The translations under genes were made by a program, and so were the position numbers. Below are positions 17,104-25,278 of a stretch of DNA of 46,840 bases, piece after piece. This DNA is from CAYURH01 sp964447105. GTDB taxonomy: Bacteria > Patescibacteriota > Saccharimonadia > Saccharimonadales > EFPC-124. Position 1 is the stretch's first letter. The number at the start of each line of letters is the position of its first letter. Location: NCBI GenBank assembly GCA_964447105.1, contig CAYURH010000007.1, positions 1 through 46,840 of the forward strand. Reading direction: 5' to 3'. Under the pieces are notes generated by a model that saw nothing but the letters and a program-made list of their open reading frames with translations, was not told where the DNA came from and made no database searches.

Positions 17104-17143
17104 GTCCGCAAATAGCGAGCCACCACATAAATAAAGGAACTTT

Positions 17144-18454
17144 ATGCGAACATTAGTAAAACAATTACAAGCTCAGGCTGGCCAAAAAGTGGTCGTGCAG
17201 GGTTGGTTGCACAAAAAACGCCTGATGGGCGGGCTGACATTTATTGTGATCCGCGACCGTAGCGGCGTAGTGCAGGCGTTGGTAAAAGACAAAGCCGAAG
17301 TTGAAAAACTGCGCGGCTTACAAATCGGTACCGTGCTCGAAGTATCTGGTGTGGCTGCAGCCGACGACCGTGCGCCGGGCGGGATCGAAATTCACGAAAC
17401 TGGGCTCAAAGTGTTGGTACCGGTCGAGCTAGAACCACCGATCGAAATCGACAAACCACTGAGTCATGAATCTGACAACTTGGACACACTGTTTGAATAC
17501 CGTGTGATTGGCCTGCGCTCGCCGCGTGAACAAGCCGTGTTTAAAGTGCAGAGCGAAGTGAGCCGAGCTATTCGCGAATATCTGCGCGGCCAAGATTTTA
17601 CCGAAATCCGTACACCAAAATTACTGGCAGCTGCTACCGAAGGCGGCGCCGAAGTATTTAAATTTGATTACTTTGGCAAAGAAGCCACGCTGGCCCAAAG
17701 CCCGCAATTTTACAAGCAAATGATGGTCGGCGTGTTTGAGCGCGTGTTCGAAATCGCGCCAGTGTATCGCGCCGAACCAAGTGCCACTACCCGACACATG
17801 ACCGAATACGTCAGCATCGATGCTGAAATGGGTTTTGCCACTATTGACGACATTAAAACGTTGCTAAGCGATGTGCTAAACGCCGTTGCCGACGACGTGT
17901 GGCAATACTGTGAAGGTGAGTTAAACGAATGGGGCGCCACCAAACCGGTGTTACCCAAAATGATCCCTAGCATGAGCATGGCCGACATCCACCAAAAATA
18001 CTCCGAAGCCACTGGCGAAAAAACAATCGGCGAAGACGACCTGCGCCCCGACGAAGAGCGTTGGATTTGCGAATATGCTGCCGAACATTTAAAAAGCGAA
18101 GCCATTTTTGTGACCGACTGGCCCGCCAGCGGCATGAAGTTTTACCATAAAAAGCAAGATGGCAAACCCGAACTGGCTGACCGTGTTGACTTGTTGTTCC
18201 GTGGCGTCGAAATTTCTACCGGCAGCACGCGCGAACACCGCTATGATGTGCTAACGCAACAGCTTAAAGATATGGCGCACGGCGACCCCGAAGCACCAGG
18301 CTTTAGGTACTTTTTGATGGCTATGAGTGCCGGCATGCCACCACACGGCGGCTTTGGCATGGGCATGGAGCGCTTGGTGCAAAAACTAGTGGGGTTAGCC
18401 AACGCCAAAGAAGCGTCGCTGTTCCCGCGCGATATCAACCGATTGGCACCATAG
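17144..18454 (+). CDS. aspS: Aspartyl-tRNA synthetase, archaeal-type
   Basis: A 436-residue class IIb synthetase that charges tRNA-Asp with aspartate. The N-terminal OB-fold anticodon-binding domain (VVVQGWLHKKRLMGGLTFIV) is followed by the catalytic core with motif 2 (FEIAPVYRAEPSATTRHMTEY) and motif 3 (GGFGMGMERLVQKLVG). It lacks the GAD insertion of standard bacterial AspRS (about 590 residues) and matches the archaeal/eukaryotic short form. Many enzymes of this type are non-discriminating and also make Asp-tRNA(Asn) for GatCAB; I cannot settle that here. AAAGGA precedes the ATG and a 140-nt leader with a small ORF lies upstream. A membrane-protein gene follows after 3 bp. Confidence 0.95.
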   Translation: MRTLVKQLQAQAGQKVVVQGWLHKKRLMGGLTFIVIRDRSGVVQALVKDKAEVEKLRGLQIGTVLEVSGVAAADDRAPGGIEIHETGLKVLVPVELEPPIEIDKPLSHESDNLDTLFEYRVIGLRSPREQAVFKVQSEVSRAIREYLRGQDFTEIRTPKLLAAATEGGAEVFKFDYFGKEATLAQSPQFYKQMMVGVFERVFEIAPVYRAEPSATTRHMTEYVSIDAEMGFATIDDIKTLLSDVLNAVADDVWQYCEGELNEWGATKPVLPKMIPSMSMADIHQKYSEATGEKTIGEDDLRPDEERWICEYAAEHLKSEAIFVTDWPASGMKFYHKKQDGKPELADRVDLLFRGVEISTGSTREHRYDVLTQQLKDMAHGDPEAPGFRYFLMAMSAGMPPHGGFGMGMERLVQKLVGLANAKEASLFPRDINRLAP

Positions 18455-18457
18455 CTC

Positions 18458-19090
18458 ATGCAGAGCGAGGTGGGGCTAGTATTTTTCGGCGTAACCGCGG
18501 CGATATTCAACACCGTGGCATTGCTACCCTATCTACGCGATATCTTGCGCCGCCGGACTAAGCCCGAACGCGCCAGCTGGTGGGTGTGGTTGGCGCTGGG
18601 TGTAGTTGCGTTGTGGGCTCAGGCTTCTGCCGGCGCCATGTGGTCACTGGCGTTTACGGCTGCCGGTGTAACAACCGTAGCTGTAATCGCCGTGCTATCG
18701 ATCCCCTATGGCTACGGGCGGTTCCACATGCGTAATTTTATGGCGCTTCTCATTGCCGCCATTGGTGTGGTGATTTCGCTGATGCTCAAAGATTCTACTG
18801 CAGCCATCGTGGTGGTAATCGGTGTGGATGCCGTGGGTATGTGGCTCACATTCCGCAAAGCGTGGCACGCGCCGTATAGTGAGACCCTCGTTTCTTGGGT
18901 GCTTGCTACGATTGGCGGTGTGTTTGGTGTGCTTGCCGCGGAGCACATAACGTTTTCGACAGTGGGGTACCCGGCATACATTGTGTTAGTACAGGGAATA
19001 TTGGTGGTGGAACTAATCTATCGGCGAAGCCGAGTTGCGCCCGCCGCAACGCCGCGTCGATCTAAACGCAGCACAAGGTTAGGAATTTAG
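18458..19090 (+). CDS. Seven-helix membrane protein, PQ-loop-like
   Basis: A 210-residue protein with about seven hydrophobic helices and a basic C-terminal tail. The first helix and loop (ALLPYLRDILRRRTKPERAS followed by a WWVW motif) recall the PQ-loop/SemiSWEET signature of small transporters, although the full family pattern is not clear. It starts 3 bp after the aspS stop with no Shine-Dalgarno of its own, so it is probably translated by coupling. It converges with alkA, overlapping its end by 12 bp. The substrate is unknown. Confidence 0.6.
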   Translation: MQSEVGLVFFGVTAAIFNTVALLPYLRDILRRRTKPERASWWVWLALGVVALWAQASAGAMWSLAFTAAGVTTVAVIAVLSIPYGYGRFHMRNFMALLIAAIGVVISLMLKDSTAAIVVVIGVDAVGMWLTFRKAWHAPYSETLVSWVLATIGGVFGVLAAEHITFSTVGYPAYIVLVQGILVVELIYRRSRVAPAATPRRSKRSTRLGI

Positions 19091-19696
19091 CGATTGCCAT
19101 ACATACCACGTGGCAACAGATTCATACGGGTGCCAGTGGTTGTGCTCGCTTAGTTCTTTGATCTGAGCTGGTGTGGGTAGGGCGGCAAATCCATATAGTT
19201 TTTGCAAGCCAATGCGGAAGCCCAAATCGCCCACAGGCAATACGTCGAGCCGACCCAGGCTGAAGAGGAGGAACATATGCGCCGTCCATTCGCCAATGCC
19301 TTTTACGGCGGTGAGTTCGCGTATGACTTCTTCGTTGCTCAACGAGGGCAGTTTGTCCACTTGTAGCGTGCCTTCTTGCACGTGTTTGGCGAGGTCTAGT
19401 ACATATTTGGCTTTGGCGTTGGATAATCCGGCGGCGCGCAGATCTTCGACTTGTTTGGTGAGTATCTGTTCTGGCGACGGAAAGGTGTCGCCAAATAGCG
19501 CGACAAAACGCTGCGTTATGGTGGCCGCAGCTTTGATGCTGAGCTGCTGGCCGATGATTGATTCCACCAATTCCTGATAATAATTGTTGTGCGGTTTCAC
19601 GCGGTAGCGCCCCACATGCTGGATCACCGGCGCGAGTACTGGGTCGCGTTGCAGTTGCGCAATGGCCTTGTCTACAGCGGCGTCGTATTGTTGCAT
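19079..19696 (-). CDS. alkA: DNA-3-methyladenine glycosylase, AlkA-type
   Basis: A 205-residue HhH-GPD glycosylase that removes alkylated bases from DNA. The core starts YYQELVESIIGQQLS, the helix-hairpin-helix is LTAVKGIGEWTAHMFLLFSL, and the catalytic aspartate lies in VLPVGDLGFR. It has only the catalytic half and no N-terminal TBP-like domain, as in other small AlkA proteins. I start it at MQQYDAAV; a longer open frame would run through the promoter and the start of the divergent gene. TACAAT lies about 10 nt before this ATG on its strand, so the leader is very short. Confidence 0.88.
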   Translation of the reverse strand: MQQYDAAVDKAIAQLQRDPVLAPVIQHVGRYRVKPHNNYYQELVESIIGQQLSIKAAATITQRFVALFGDTFPSPEQILTKQVEDLRAAGLSNAKAKYVLDLAKHVQEGTLQVDKLPSLSNEEVIRELTAVKGIGEWTAHMFLLFSLGRLDVLPVGDLGFRIGLQKLYGFAALPTPAQIKELSEHNHWHPYESVATWYVWQSLNS

Positions 19697-19742
19697 CTGT
19701 AAGCGTATTGTACACTTATATCTGTAAACGAGCCATGTGGGC

Positions 19743-21491
19743 ATGGGCGCATCAAAACAAAAAGAACCAGAACTCAACCTCGAAGATTTGACCATCAGCG
19801 ACGACCAAACATCGCCTGATGTTCCGCATGATGAGCATTTTACGGATATCGCGCCACGTAAGATAGCGCAGTTGCCGCAGTTTTTGATTAACCCGCTAAA
19901 AAGCAAAAAACATTGGTATGCCAAATGGCGTCTGTGGGTAGTGATTGGCTTGCTGTGTGTGGCCGGCTTGGTAGCGGCGTGGTTTGTACAGCCGTCACGT
20001 TTGTGGATCGTCAATACACTGGGCCTCCGGGCACATCTACACATCACCGCCGTTACTGGCAAGGTTCAGCAACCACTCGCAGGCGTGAAATTACGCGTGG
20101 ATGGGGCCGAATACACCACAGATCAACAAGGTAAAGCCGATATCGACGTGCCATACGGCGAAGTAAATATTGTGGCCAGCAAAGGCGGCTATGCCGACAT
20201 GGCGCAAAAAGATACGTTTGATTTCAATCCGTTTTTCTACGCGTATGGTTTGGGCAACAAACGCGGTGAGGACGCGGCCAAAACCATAACATTCCGCATG
20301 GGTGACGTGGGGGTGCCGATTTCGTTTATCGTGCATGATTGGTTGACAGGCGCGCCAATCACCAGTGGTGAATTTACTGCCGGCTCTGCGACAGGCAAGC
20401 CAACGCCACAGGGCGTAGTCAACATGACTGCAGCGCCGACCGACCAAGGCAAAGTGGCCGTACATGCTACGTTTGGCGGTGTATACAACGACCGGGATAT
20501 TATGGTGATGACCGAAAGCGTGGCGCCACAGATTTTTACGTTCACGCCAGGCGGCAAAGATTATTTTGTGAGCAAACGGAGCGGCGTATATTCGGTGTAT
20601 TCGAGCGATGCGGATGGCGCAAATGCACAGGAGATCGTGCATGGCACGGGTCTGGAGACGGCTGCCACCAATCTGGCGGTTAGCCCCAGTGGTAAATATG
20701 CAGTATTGAGCGCCAGTCGCGAAAACCAAAAAGACAGCGGCGGAGTGTTATTGCAAAAACTCTACATCATCAATACTGCCGATAAAAGCATGCGTTCTGT
20801 TGATCAAGCTCGGGCGTTTACTTTTGCCGACTGGTCGGGCGATACGCTTGTGTATGCAGCTGCCGAACATATTGGCAGCACTGATTCACAGCGGCTGAGC
20901 ACGCTGAATGTTGCGAGTGGTAAGCAGGCAAATTTGCTCAGCGCCGCACAGTCATTTGGCGCGATTAGGCTCAGTCTCAATGCCGTGGTGTTTGCGGTGA
21001 CTACCGGTGGCGCCAACGCTGAACTCCATACCATTCCTATAGGTGGCGGCACTGACAAGATGTTGGCCGCAACATTGGGCGCCCTGGCTCAGACTGAAGC
21101 GACGACATTTGTCTACCAAAACAACAACGCCTGGCAAAGCTACGATACTAACAGTCAGCAGGTCGCCAACGCTCCAGCACCAGCGAGCGTGACTCGCGCG
21201 TTTATCAATTCTGCTAGTCCCGATAACCAAAACCAGCTGATATACGACAAAATCGATAGCAAAACACAACTGCTCGTCAAAAACAAAGCTACCGGCAAAG
21301 AAACAATTCTCTACACGGGAACCATTGGCGGGCCATTCCGGTGGCTGTCGAATGGTGTGGTGCTATTCCGAATGATAGATACCGTGCAATCGGCCGATTA
21401 CGTGATCAACATACATGGCGGGCAAGCCAAAAAAGTGACCGATGTTTCACTGGCTTCTGGACCGGGTGTAAATTACCTACCGTTCTATTAA
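19743..21491 (+). CDS. Membrane-anchored protein with carboxypeptidase-regulatory-like and beta-propeller-like domains
   Basis: A protein of about 582 residues. A charged cytoplasmic N-terminus of about 60 residues is followed by one membrane helix (WRLWVVIGLLCVAGLVAAWF), so most of the chain is outside the cell. Next comes a carboxypeptidase-regulatory or PEGA-like beta domain (PLAGVKLRVDGAEYTTDQQG) and then repeated four-stranded segments such as VYSVYSSDADGANAQEI and LAVSPSGKYAVLS, which look like PD40/TolB-type propeller blades. It is probably a surface adhesion or scaffold protein. The start could also be GTG at 19737; there is no Shine-Dalgarno at either. The -10 of mutY overlaps its stop. 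Confidence 0.75.
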   Translation: MGASKQKEPELNLEDLTISDDQTSPDVPHDEHFTDIAPRKIAQLPQFLINPLKSKKHWYAKWRLWVVIGLLCVAGLVAAWFVQPSRLWIVNTLGLRAHLHITAVTGKVQQPLAGVKLRVDGAEYTTDQQGKADIDVPYGEVNIVASKGGYADMAQKDTFDFNPFFYAYGLGNKRGEDAAKTITFRMGDVGVPISFIVHDWLTGAPITSGEFTAGSATGKPTPQGVVNMTAAPTDQGKVAVHATFGGVYNDRDIMVMTESVAPQIFTFTPGGKDYFVSKRSGVYSVYSSDADGANAQEIVHGTGLETAATNLAVSPSGKYAVLSASRENQKDSGGVLLQKLYIINTADKSMRSVDQARAFTFADWSGDTLVYAAAEHIGSTDSQRLSTLNVASGKQANLLSAAQSFGAIRLSLNAVVFAVTTGGANAELHTIPIGGGTDKMLAATLGALAQTEATTFVYQNNNAWQSYDTNSQQVANAPAPASVTRAFINSASPDNQNQLIYDKIDSKTQLLVKNKATGKETILYTGTIGGPFRWLSNGVVLFRMIDTVQSADYVINIHGGQAKKVTDVSLASGPGVNYLPFY

Positions 21492-21500
21492 AATACGTAT

Positions 21501-22301
21501 GTGACAATTGCTGAATTCCAGAATGTAGTGTGGGGTTATTACCGGGATCACGGGCGCGACATGCCGTGGCGTGCTGAACCCACGCCGTATTTTGTGCTTG
21601 TGTCAGAAATTATGTTGCAGCAGACGCAGGTGCCGCGTGTGTTGCCTAAGTTTGCACAGTTTGTAGAGCGGTTTCCAGATGTACATGCGTTGGCCAATGC
21701 TACGCTGGGTGATGTGCTGGCGACGTGGAGCGGGCTTGGTTACAATCGACGGGCTAAGTTTTTGTGGCAAGCGGCGCAAAAAATCCTGACCGATCACGCC
21801 GGCGACGTGCCGCGTACTACGGCACAGCTCGTGCAACTACCGGGCATTGGCCCCAACACTGCCGGGGCAATACTGGCTTACGCGTATAACGAGCCGGCGA
21901 TATTTATCGAAACCAATATTCGTACGGTGTTTATCTATCATTTTTTTGCTGATCACTCGGATTCTGTAAATGACGCTGCGTTACGCGAGTTGGTCCAGCA
22001 AACGCTCCCCCCAGACAACCCGCGCCAGTGGTATTGGGCGCTCATGGATTATGGTACACACCTTAAAGCCACAGCAGGTGCGCAACTCCACCGCGTGCAT
22101 GGTTACAAACCTCAGAGTGCATTTGCAGGCTCGCAGCGGCAGATCCGCGGGCAAGTGCTACGCGAATTGTTGCATCACAAATCACTCAGCCTGGACGATC
22201 TACATCTACGAATTACGGATGATCGTTTGTCTGGCGTGGTCGATGCGCTGGTTGGTGAAGGGTTGTTGCGTCGCCAACGCAACAGACTGTATTTGACATG
22301 A
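21501..22301 (+). CDS. mutY: MutY-like A/G-specific adenine glycosylase without Fe-S cluster
   Basis: A 266-residue HhH-GPD protein close to MutY, which removes adenine opposite 8-oxoguanine. The general-acid glutamate is E36 in SEIMLQQTQ, and the helix-hairpin-helix is LPGIGPNTAG (113-122). Two things are unusual. The catalytic aspartate of the LDGNVKRV motif is a glutamate here (E137 in FIETNIRTV), and the four cysteines of the [4Fe-4S] loop are all absent. The C-terminal 8-oxoG-recognition domain is also missing; a small winged-helix-like tail takes its place. The start is GTG at 21501, with TAAAAT exactly 6 nt upstream, so it is predicted to be leaderless. Confidence 0.82.
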   Translation: MTIAEFQNVVWGYYRDHGRDMPWRAEPTPYFVLVSEIMLQQTQVPRVLPKFAQFVERFPDVHALANATLGDVLATWSGLGYNRRAKFLWQAAQKILTDHAGDVPRTTAQLVQLPGIGPNTAGAILAYAYNEPAIFIETNIRTVFIYHFFADHSDSVNDAALRELVQQTLPPDNPRQWYWALMDYGTHLKATAGAQLHRVHGYKPQSAFAGSQRQIRGQVLRELLHHKSLSLDDLHLRITDDRLSGVVDALVGEGLLRRQRNRLYLT

Positions 22302-22332
22302 AGGGTTCACCCCGTTTAGCCTAATAGGTAGC

Positions 22333-22845
22333 ATGCGCAAAGCATTTTTTATCATCACCGGTGTTCTGCTACTAGTTGGCCCCGCTGTGCCGGCGTTGGC
22401 TCAAGCCGATTATGAAGCGCAGGTTCGTGCCAACTGTCAGTCCCTCCTGTCTTCGCTGGACGAACTGCAGCGTCGCGATCTGGTGGCGCGCATCAACCGT
22501 GGCCGAAGTTATCAAGAAACGCTCGACCAAATGCAAGCGCTCGATACACGTATTCGCAACAACAACCTAGACGCCAGCCGGTTTGATGTGCTGCATACTC
22601 GAGTGAACACCACGGTTGAAGCTTTCCGTACGGCCTATTTCCACTACGACGATCTTATGAACTCGCTACAGAGTATCAACTGCAACGACAAACCGGGTGA
22701 TTTTGCCAATTCGCTCAACCAAGTGCGTGCTGCGCGCCAAGCTGTGGGAGAAGATGTAACCAACATCGAAACCGCCCTGGCTGATTACCGCGCCCAAGTG
22801 GCGAGCCTGCGTGATGATCTGCAGCGCGTGGAGAGCAAGCAATGA
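22333..22845 (+). CDS. Secreted coiled-coil protein
   Basis: A 170-residue protein with a signal peptide (MRKAFFIITGVLLLVGPAV, cleavage after PALAQA) and a mature part that is almost wholly helical with heptad-like spacing (SLDELQRRDLVARI, VASLRDDLQRVESKQ). Two cysteines (NCQSLL and INCNDK) may form one disulfide. No family is recognised. It is coupled to the next gene by an ATGA overlap. Together they may form a cell-envelope pair, one soluble and one membrane-bound. Confidence 0.68.
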   Translation: MRKAFFIITGVLLLVGPAVPALAQADYEAQVRANCQSLLSSLDELQRRDLVARINRGRSYQETLDQMQALDTRIRNNNLDASRFDVLHTRVNTTVEAFRTAYFHYDDLMNSLQSINCNDKPGDFANSLNQVRAARQAVGEDVTNIETALADYRAQVASLRDDLQRVESKQ

Positions 22846-23204
22846 TCATGAACGTGCATCTGCGTCGTATCCGCACCAAAGTGAAGAGCATGCCCAAACT
22901 CGGTATCGCGCTGGGCTGCGCGGTAGTAGTGGCCATGTGTCTGACAGTAGTCAGTATTCTTATCTACTACGGCGCGGGGTTTTATAAATTCGACCTGAGC
23001 CGCCCCGGCTACGAAAAAGAACGCTCGCAAGTCACCAACGACAGCAACAGCACACCCAAAAACTACGACACCACCAGCCCCATTACATCAAAAGCGCTCG
23101 ATGATTTTTTGCGCGATTACGACACTGGCACCAGCAAAGCTACCGCCTATGGTGATTTCCGAGACCAGAGTTTGAGCGATACCGAGTTGCGACTCGGCGA
23201 GTAA
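22842..23204 (+). CDS. Single-pass membrane protein
   Basis: A 120-residue protein with a basic cytoplasmic start, one membrane helix (about residues 20-46) and an exported hydrophilic tail rich in aspartate, serine and threonine. The start codon overlaps the previous stop (ATGA). A second ATG lies 6 bases downstream and could be used instead. It converges directly on mscS with no gap between the stop codons. The function is unknown. Confidence 0.6.
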   Translation: MIMNVHLRRIRTKVKSMPKLGIALGCAVVVAMCLTVVSILIYYGAGFYKFDLSRPGYEKERSQVTNDSNSTPKNYDTTSPITSKALDDFLRDYDTGTSKATAYGDFRDQSLSDTELRLGE

Positions 23205-24020
23205 TTATTTATTTGCCAGGTCGATTTTGTGTGTTTTAAACGCCAGCAGTAGGCGTTTGCGCAGCTCACCCGTGACACTGAGTTGTGATGTGGGTTGGGT
23301 TTTGCCAATGATTTTGACTTCGAGCGTTGAGTCGTTGAATGCGCCGATACTTAGGAAGTGTGGTGGGTCGATGATTTTTTTGCCCCATTTTGCATCTTTC
23401 ATCATGTCTGTGCCGACTTTGTTGATGACGTCGGCCAGCTTGTCGACATCGGTCTGAGGTTTGACGCTGATCGACATGTTTACTTTAGAAAACCCCATGG
23501 TTTTGTTGATTGAGTGTGTGACCATGCCATTGGGTATGTAGTGCACGCTGCCGTCGTTGTCGCGCACGATGGTGGTGCGAATGCTGATTTGCTCAACAGT
23601 GCCTGATGCGCCGTCGAGCTGCACTACGTCGCCCACGCGGTATTGATTTTCCAGTATGATAAACAGACCCGACAAAAAGTCTTTGATAAGCGACTGCGAC
23701 CCAAACCCAATCGCTACCCCCAGCACGCTCGCGCCGGCGAGGAGCGGTGCCAGATCAATGCCAAAGCGCCCCAGTATTGTAAAGGCGACTGTCAACCACA
23801 CAAGCACCCTCCACACCGCATTAGCCATGCTCACTAGCGTGTCTTGGCGTTTCTTTACGTCTTCTTCGCTGATATCGCCATGCGCGCGGTAGCGCACCGT
23901 GCGGCGGATCAGGCCATCAATTGCCATTGACCCGAACCGCAGCGCTAAATAGCCTATGACAATAGCCACCACAATTGGTGCCCAATTAATTCCCATCCAC
24001 TGTACAAATGCGTCCCACAT
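23205..24020 (-). CDS. mscS: Small-conductance mechanosensitive channel (MscS family)
   Basis: A 271-residue channel that opens under membrane tension to release solutes. The pore helix and beta-domain signature are clear: GASVLGVAIGFGSQSLIKDFLSG, then IILENQYRVGDVVQLDG, and VRDNDGSVHYIPNGMV. It has about three transmembrane helices before the beta domain, as in E. coli MscS. AAGGA lies 8-12 bases before the ATG and an extended -10 (TGTTATACT on its strand) lies about 22 nt upstream, so this gene has a normal leader. Confidence 0.93.
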   Translation of the reverse strand: MWDAFVQWMGINWAPIVVAIVIGYLALRFGSMAIDGLIRRTVRYRAHGDISEEDVKKRQDTLVSMANAVWRVLVWLTVAFTILGRFGIDLAPLLAGASVLGVAIGFGSQSLIKDFLSGLFIILENQYRVGDVVQLDGASGTVEQISIRTTIVRDNDGSVHYIPNGMVTHSINKTMGFSKVNMSISVKPQTDVDKLADVINKVGTDMMKDAKWGKKIIDPPHFLSIGAFNDSTLEVKIIGKTQPTSQLSVTGELRKRLLLAFKTHKIDLANK

Positions 24021-24055
24021 ATGTGTGATCCTTGCTTTTTTGTTAGTATAACAGA

Positions 24056-24172
24056 TATAATTTCCGCCCGCATTTTTGTGGATTCATTCCACGAGAATGC
24101 GATCCTCGGAGGAGGAGCTGGGAGGAGGGGAAACCTGGTGGAAACGCCGGTTCCTACCCCAGGATCATGTGC
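24056..24172 (+). promoter_or_regulatory. Promoter and structured purine-rich leader
   Basis: TATAAT at 24056-24061, with TTGCTT 18 bp before it, could drive a rightward transcript. The RNA would contain a GTGGA/TCCAC hairpin, a polypurine run with repeated GGAGG (24109-24130), a GGTG-GAAA-CGCC tetraloop hairpin (24138-24148) and GATCCT/AGGATC (24101-24106 and 24161-24166) enclosing it all. It matches no RNA family I know. Confidence 0.35.
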
Positions 24173-24246
24173 GCTATAGTAGGTGGAGGGTGGCAATCAA
24201 TAAAGCAAAGATTCATCATTGGCTGAGCATAGTCCGCCGCATAAAA

Positions 24247-24813
24247 ATGTGGCAACTTTTGATACTGCTGGTGGTGTTTGGAGCGCTGTCGGTTTTTTTG
24301 CTGCGTCAAAATAACTTGGGCATGATCGACGCTCGTGAGCAGGTAAAACAAGCCGATGCCGACAACAAAAACATCAAAGAATCACTGATCAACCTACAGG
24401 CCTACGTGACCAGCCACATGAACGCCTCACTCGGCGACGGCGTGTTCCTCGAAAAAAGCTACATACGTGATTATCAGAAGCAGCTCGAAGCCGCCGCCAA
24501 TGCCAACAACCCCAACAGCGCACTCTACGCGCAGGTTGAAAAAGAATGTCACCCCCTATTTGTACAAGGCGGCCACGTGCCGTATACGCAGTGTGCACAC
24601 GATAAATTGTCGGCAATCTCCCCTGGGCAAGATTCTTTTGCGGCTGCCGCGCCGCCATCGGTAGCGCTTTATACCTATAATTTTTATTCACCCCAGTGGA
24701 GCGCCGATCCGGCTGGTGTAGCCATGCTGCTAGCCCTAGTGGTGTGCACTCTTATCGTGTTGCGGATCGTTGCCTACGTAACCATGAGTCTCTTGCTGCG
24801 CGTGCGGCGCTAA
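24247..24813 (+). CDS. Two-helix membrane protein with extracytoplasmic loop
   Basis: A 188-residue protein with a membrane helix at residues 2-20 (MWQLLILLVVFGALSVFLL) and another near residues 160-182, so the part between is outside. The loop begins with a charged coiled-coil-like stretch and has two cysteines (KECHPLF and YTQCAHD) about 13 residues apart. I start it at MWQLL because the in-frame extension upstream is low complexity and crosses a structured leader. No Shine-Dalgarno is clear. The function is unknown. Confidence 0.55.
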   Translation: MWQLLILLVVFGALSVFLLRQNNLGMIDAREQVKQADADNKNIKESLINLQAYVTSHMNASLGDGVFLEKSYIRDYQKQLEAAANANNPNSALYAQVEKECHPLFVQGGHVPYTQCAHDKLSAISPGQDSFAAAAPPSVALYTYNFYSPQWSADPAGVAMLLALVVCTLIVLRIVAYVTMSLLLRVRR

Positions 24814-24827
24814 TCTAGAAACTCCTG

Positions 24828-24924
24828 TTGACAAAGAGTAACGCCGCAGCGTATCGTAAAATCACGTAAGCATACATGACCACACCGAGGCTTGGCCCAG
24901 GGTCATGAAGTAAAAAAGGAGGAA
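24828..24924 (+). promoter_or_regulatory. Promoter and hairpin leader of the small basic protein gene
   Basis: TTGACA is followed after about 18 bp by TATCGT. The leader holds CATGACC (24875-24881), which pairs perfectly with GGTCATG (24901-24907), then AAAAAAGGAGG as a strong ribosome binding site. A 10-codon frame (24876-24908) coincides exactly with the hairpin. Confidence 0.5.
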
Positions 24925-24932
24925 TTTTCTAC

Positions 24933-25148
24933 ATGGCAGCTTACAAGCACACCAATTCAAAGGGGGTTACTTACTACTTGCACACCAAGAAGGTCACACT
25001 TCGCGGTGGTCGTGTACAGCCCATTTACTACTTTGCCAAAGAAGAGCGACCTGACGACGCTCTGCCAGCACTTCCAGAAGGTTACGGCGTACAAGAAAAC
25101 GACCGCAACGGTTTCTTGACCCTCAAGAAGCTCAACAAACAACAATAG
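24933..25148 (+). CDS. Conserved small basic protein (71 aa)
   Basis: A 71-residue soluble basic protein: MAAYKHTNSKGVTYYLHTKK at the start, a central strand-rich part (VTLRGGRVQPIYYFAKEERP) and LPEGYGVQENDRNGFLTLKK at the end. I believe similar short proteins recur in CPR genomes, but I know no assigned function. A strong promoter, an AAGGAGG site and a perfect terminator mark it as a highly expressed single gene, the pattern of a ribosomal or nucleoid protein. That role is inference. Confidence 0.75.
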   Translation: MAAYKHTNSKGVTYYLHTKKVTLRGGRVQPIYYFAKEERPDDALPALPEGYGVQENDRNGFLTLKKLNKQQ

Positions 25149-25226
25149 ATATTTAGATATCCACAGCTACCCGCTTGAATGTAGGCCTAGCAAAATGCTA
25201 AGCTAAAGCAAACAAAAAGGGTAGAA

Positions 25227-25264
25227 AAAAGACCCTTGGCTCTCCAATGTCGAGGGTCTTTTGT
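25227..25264 (+). terminator. Intrinsic terminator
   Basis: AAAAGACCCT (25227-25236) pairs perfectly with AGGGTCTTTT (25253-25262). The -10 of the ABC operon (TAAGAT, 25267-25272) starts only four bases after the stem. Confidence 0.9.
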
Positions 25265-25278
25265 GTTAAGATGGGCCT

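Noticed and set aside
24076..24246. N-terminal extension of about 57 residues on the membrane protein at 24247
   Set aside because: The stretch is low complexity, crosses a hairpin-rich leader and precedes a natural membrane-helix start at MWQLL.
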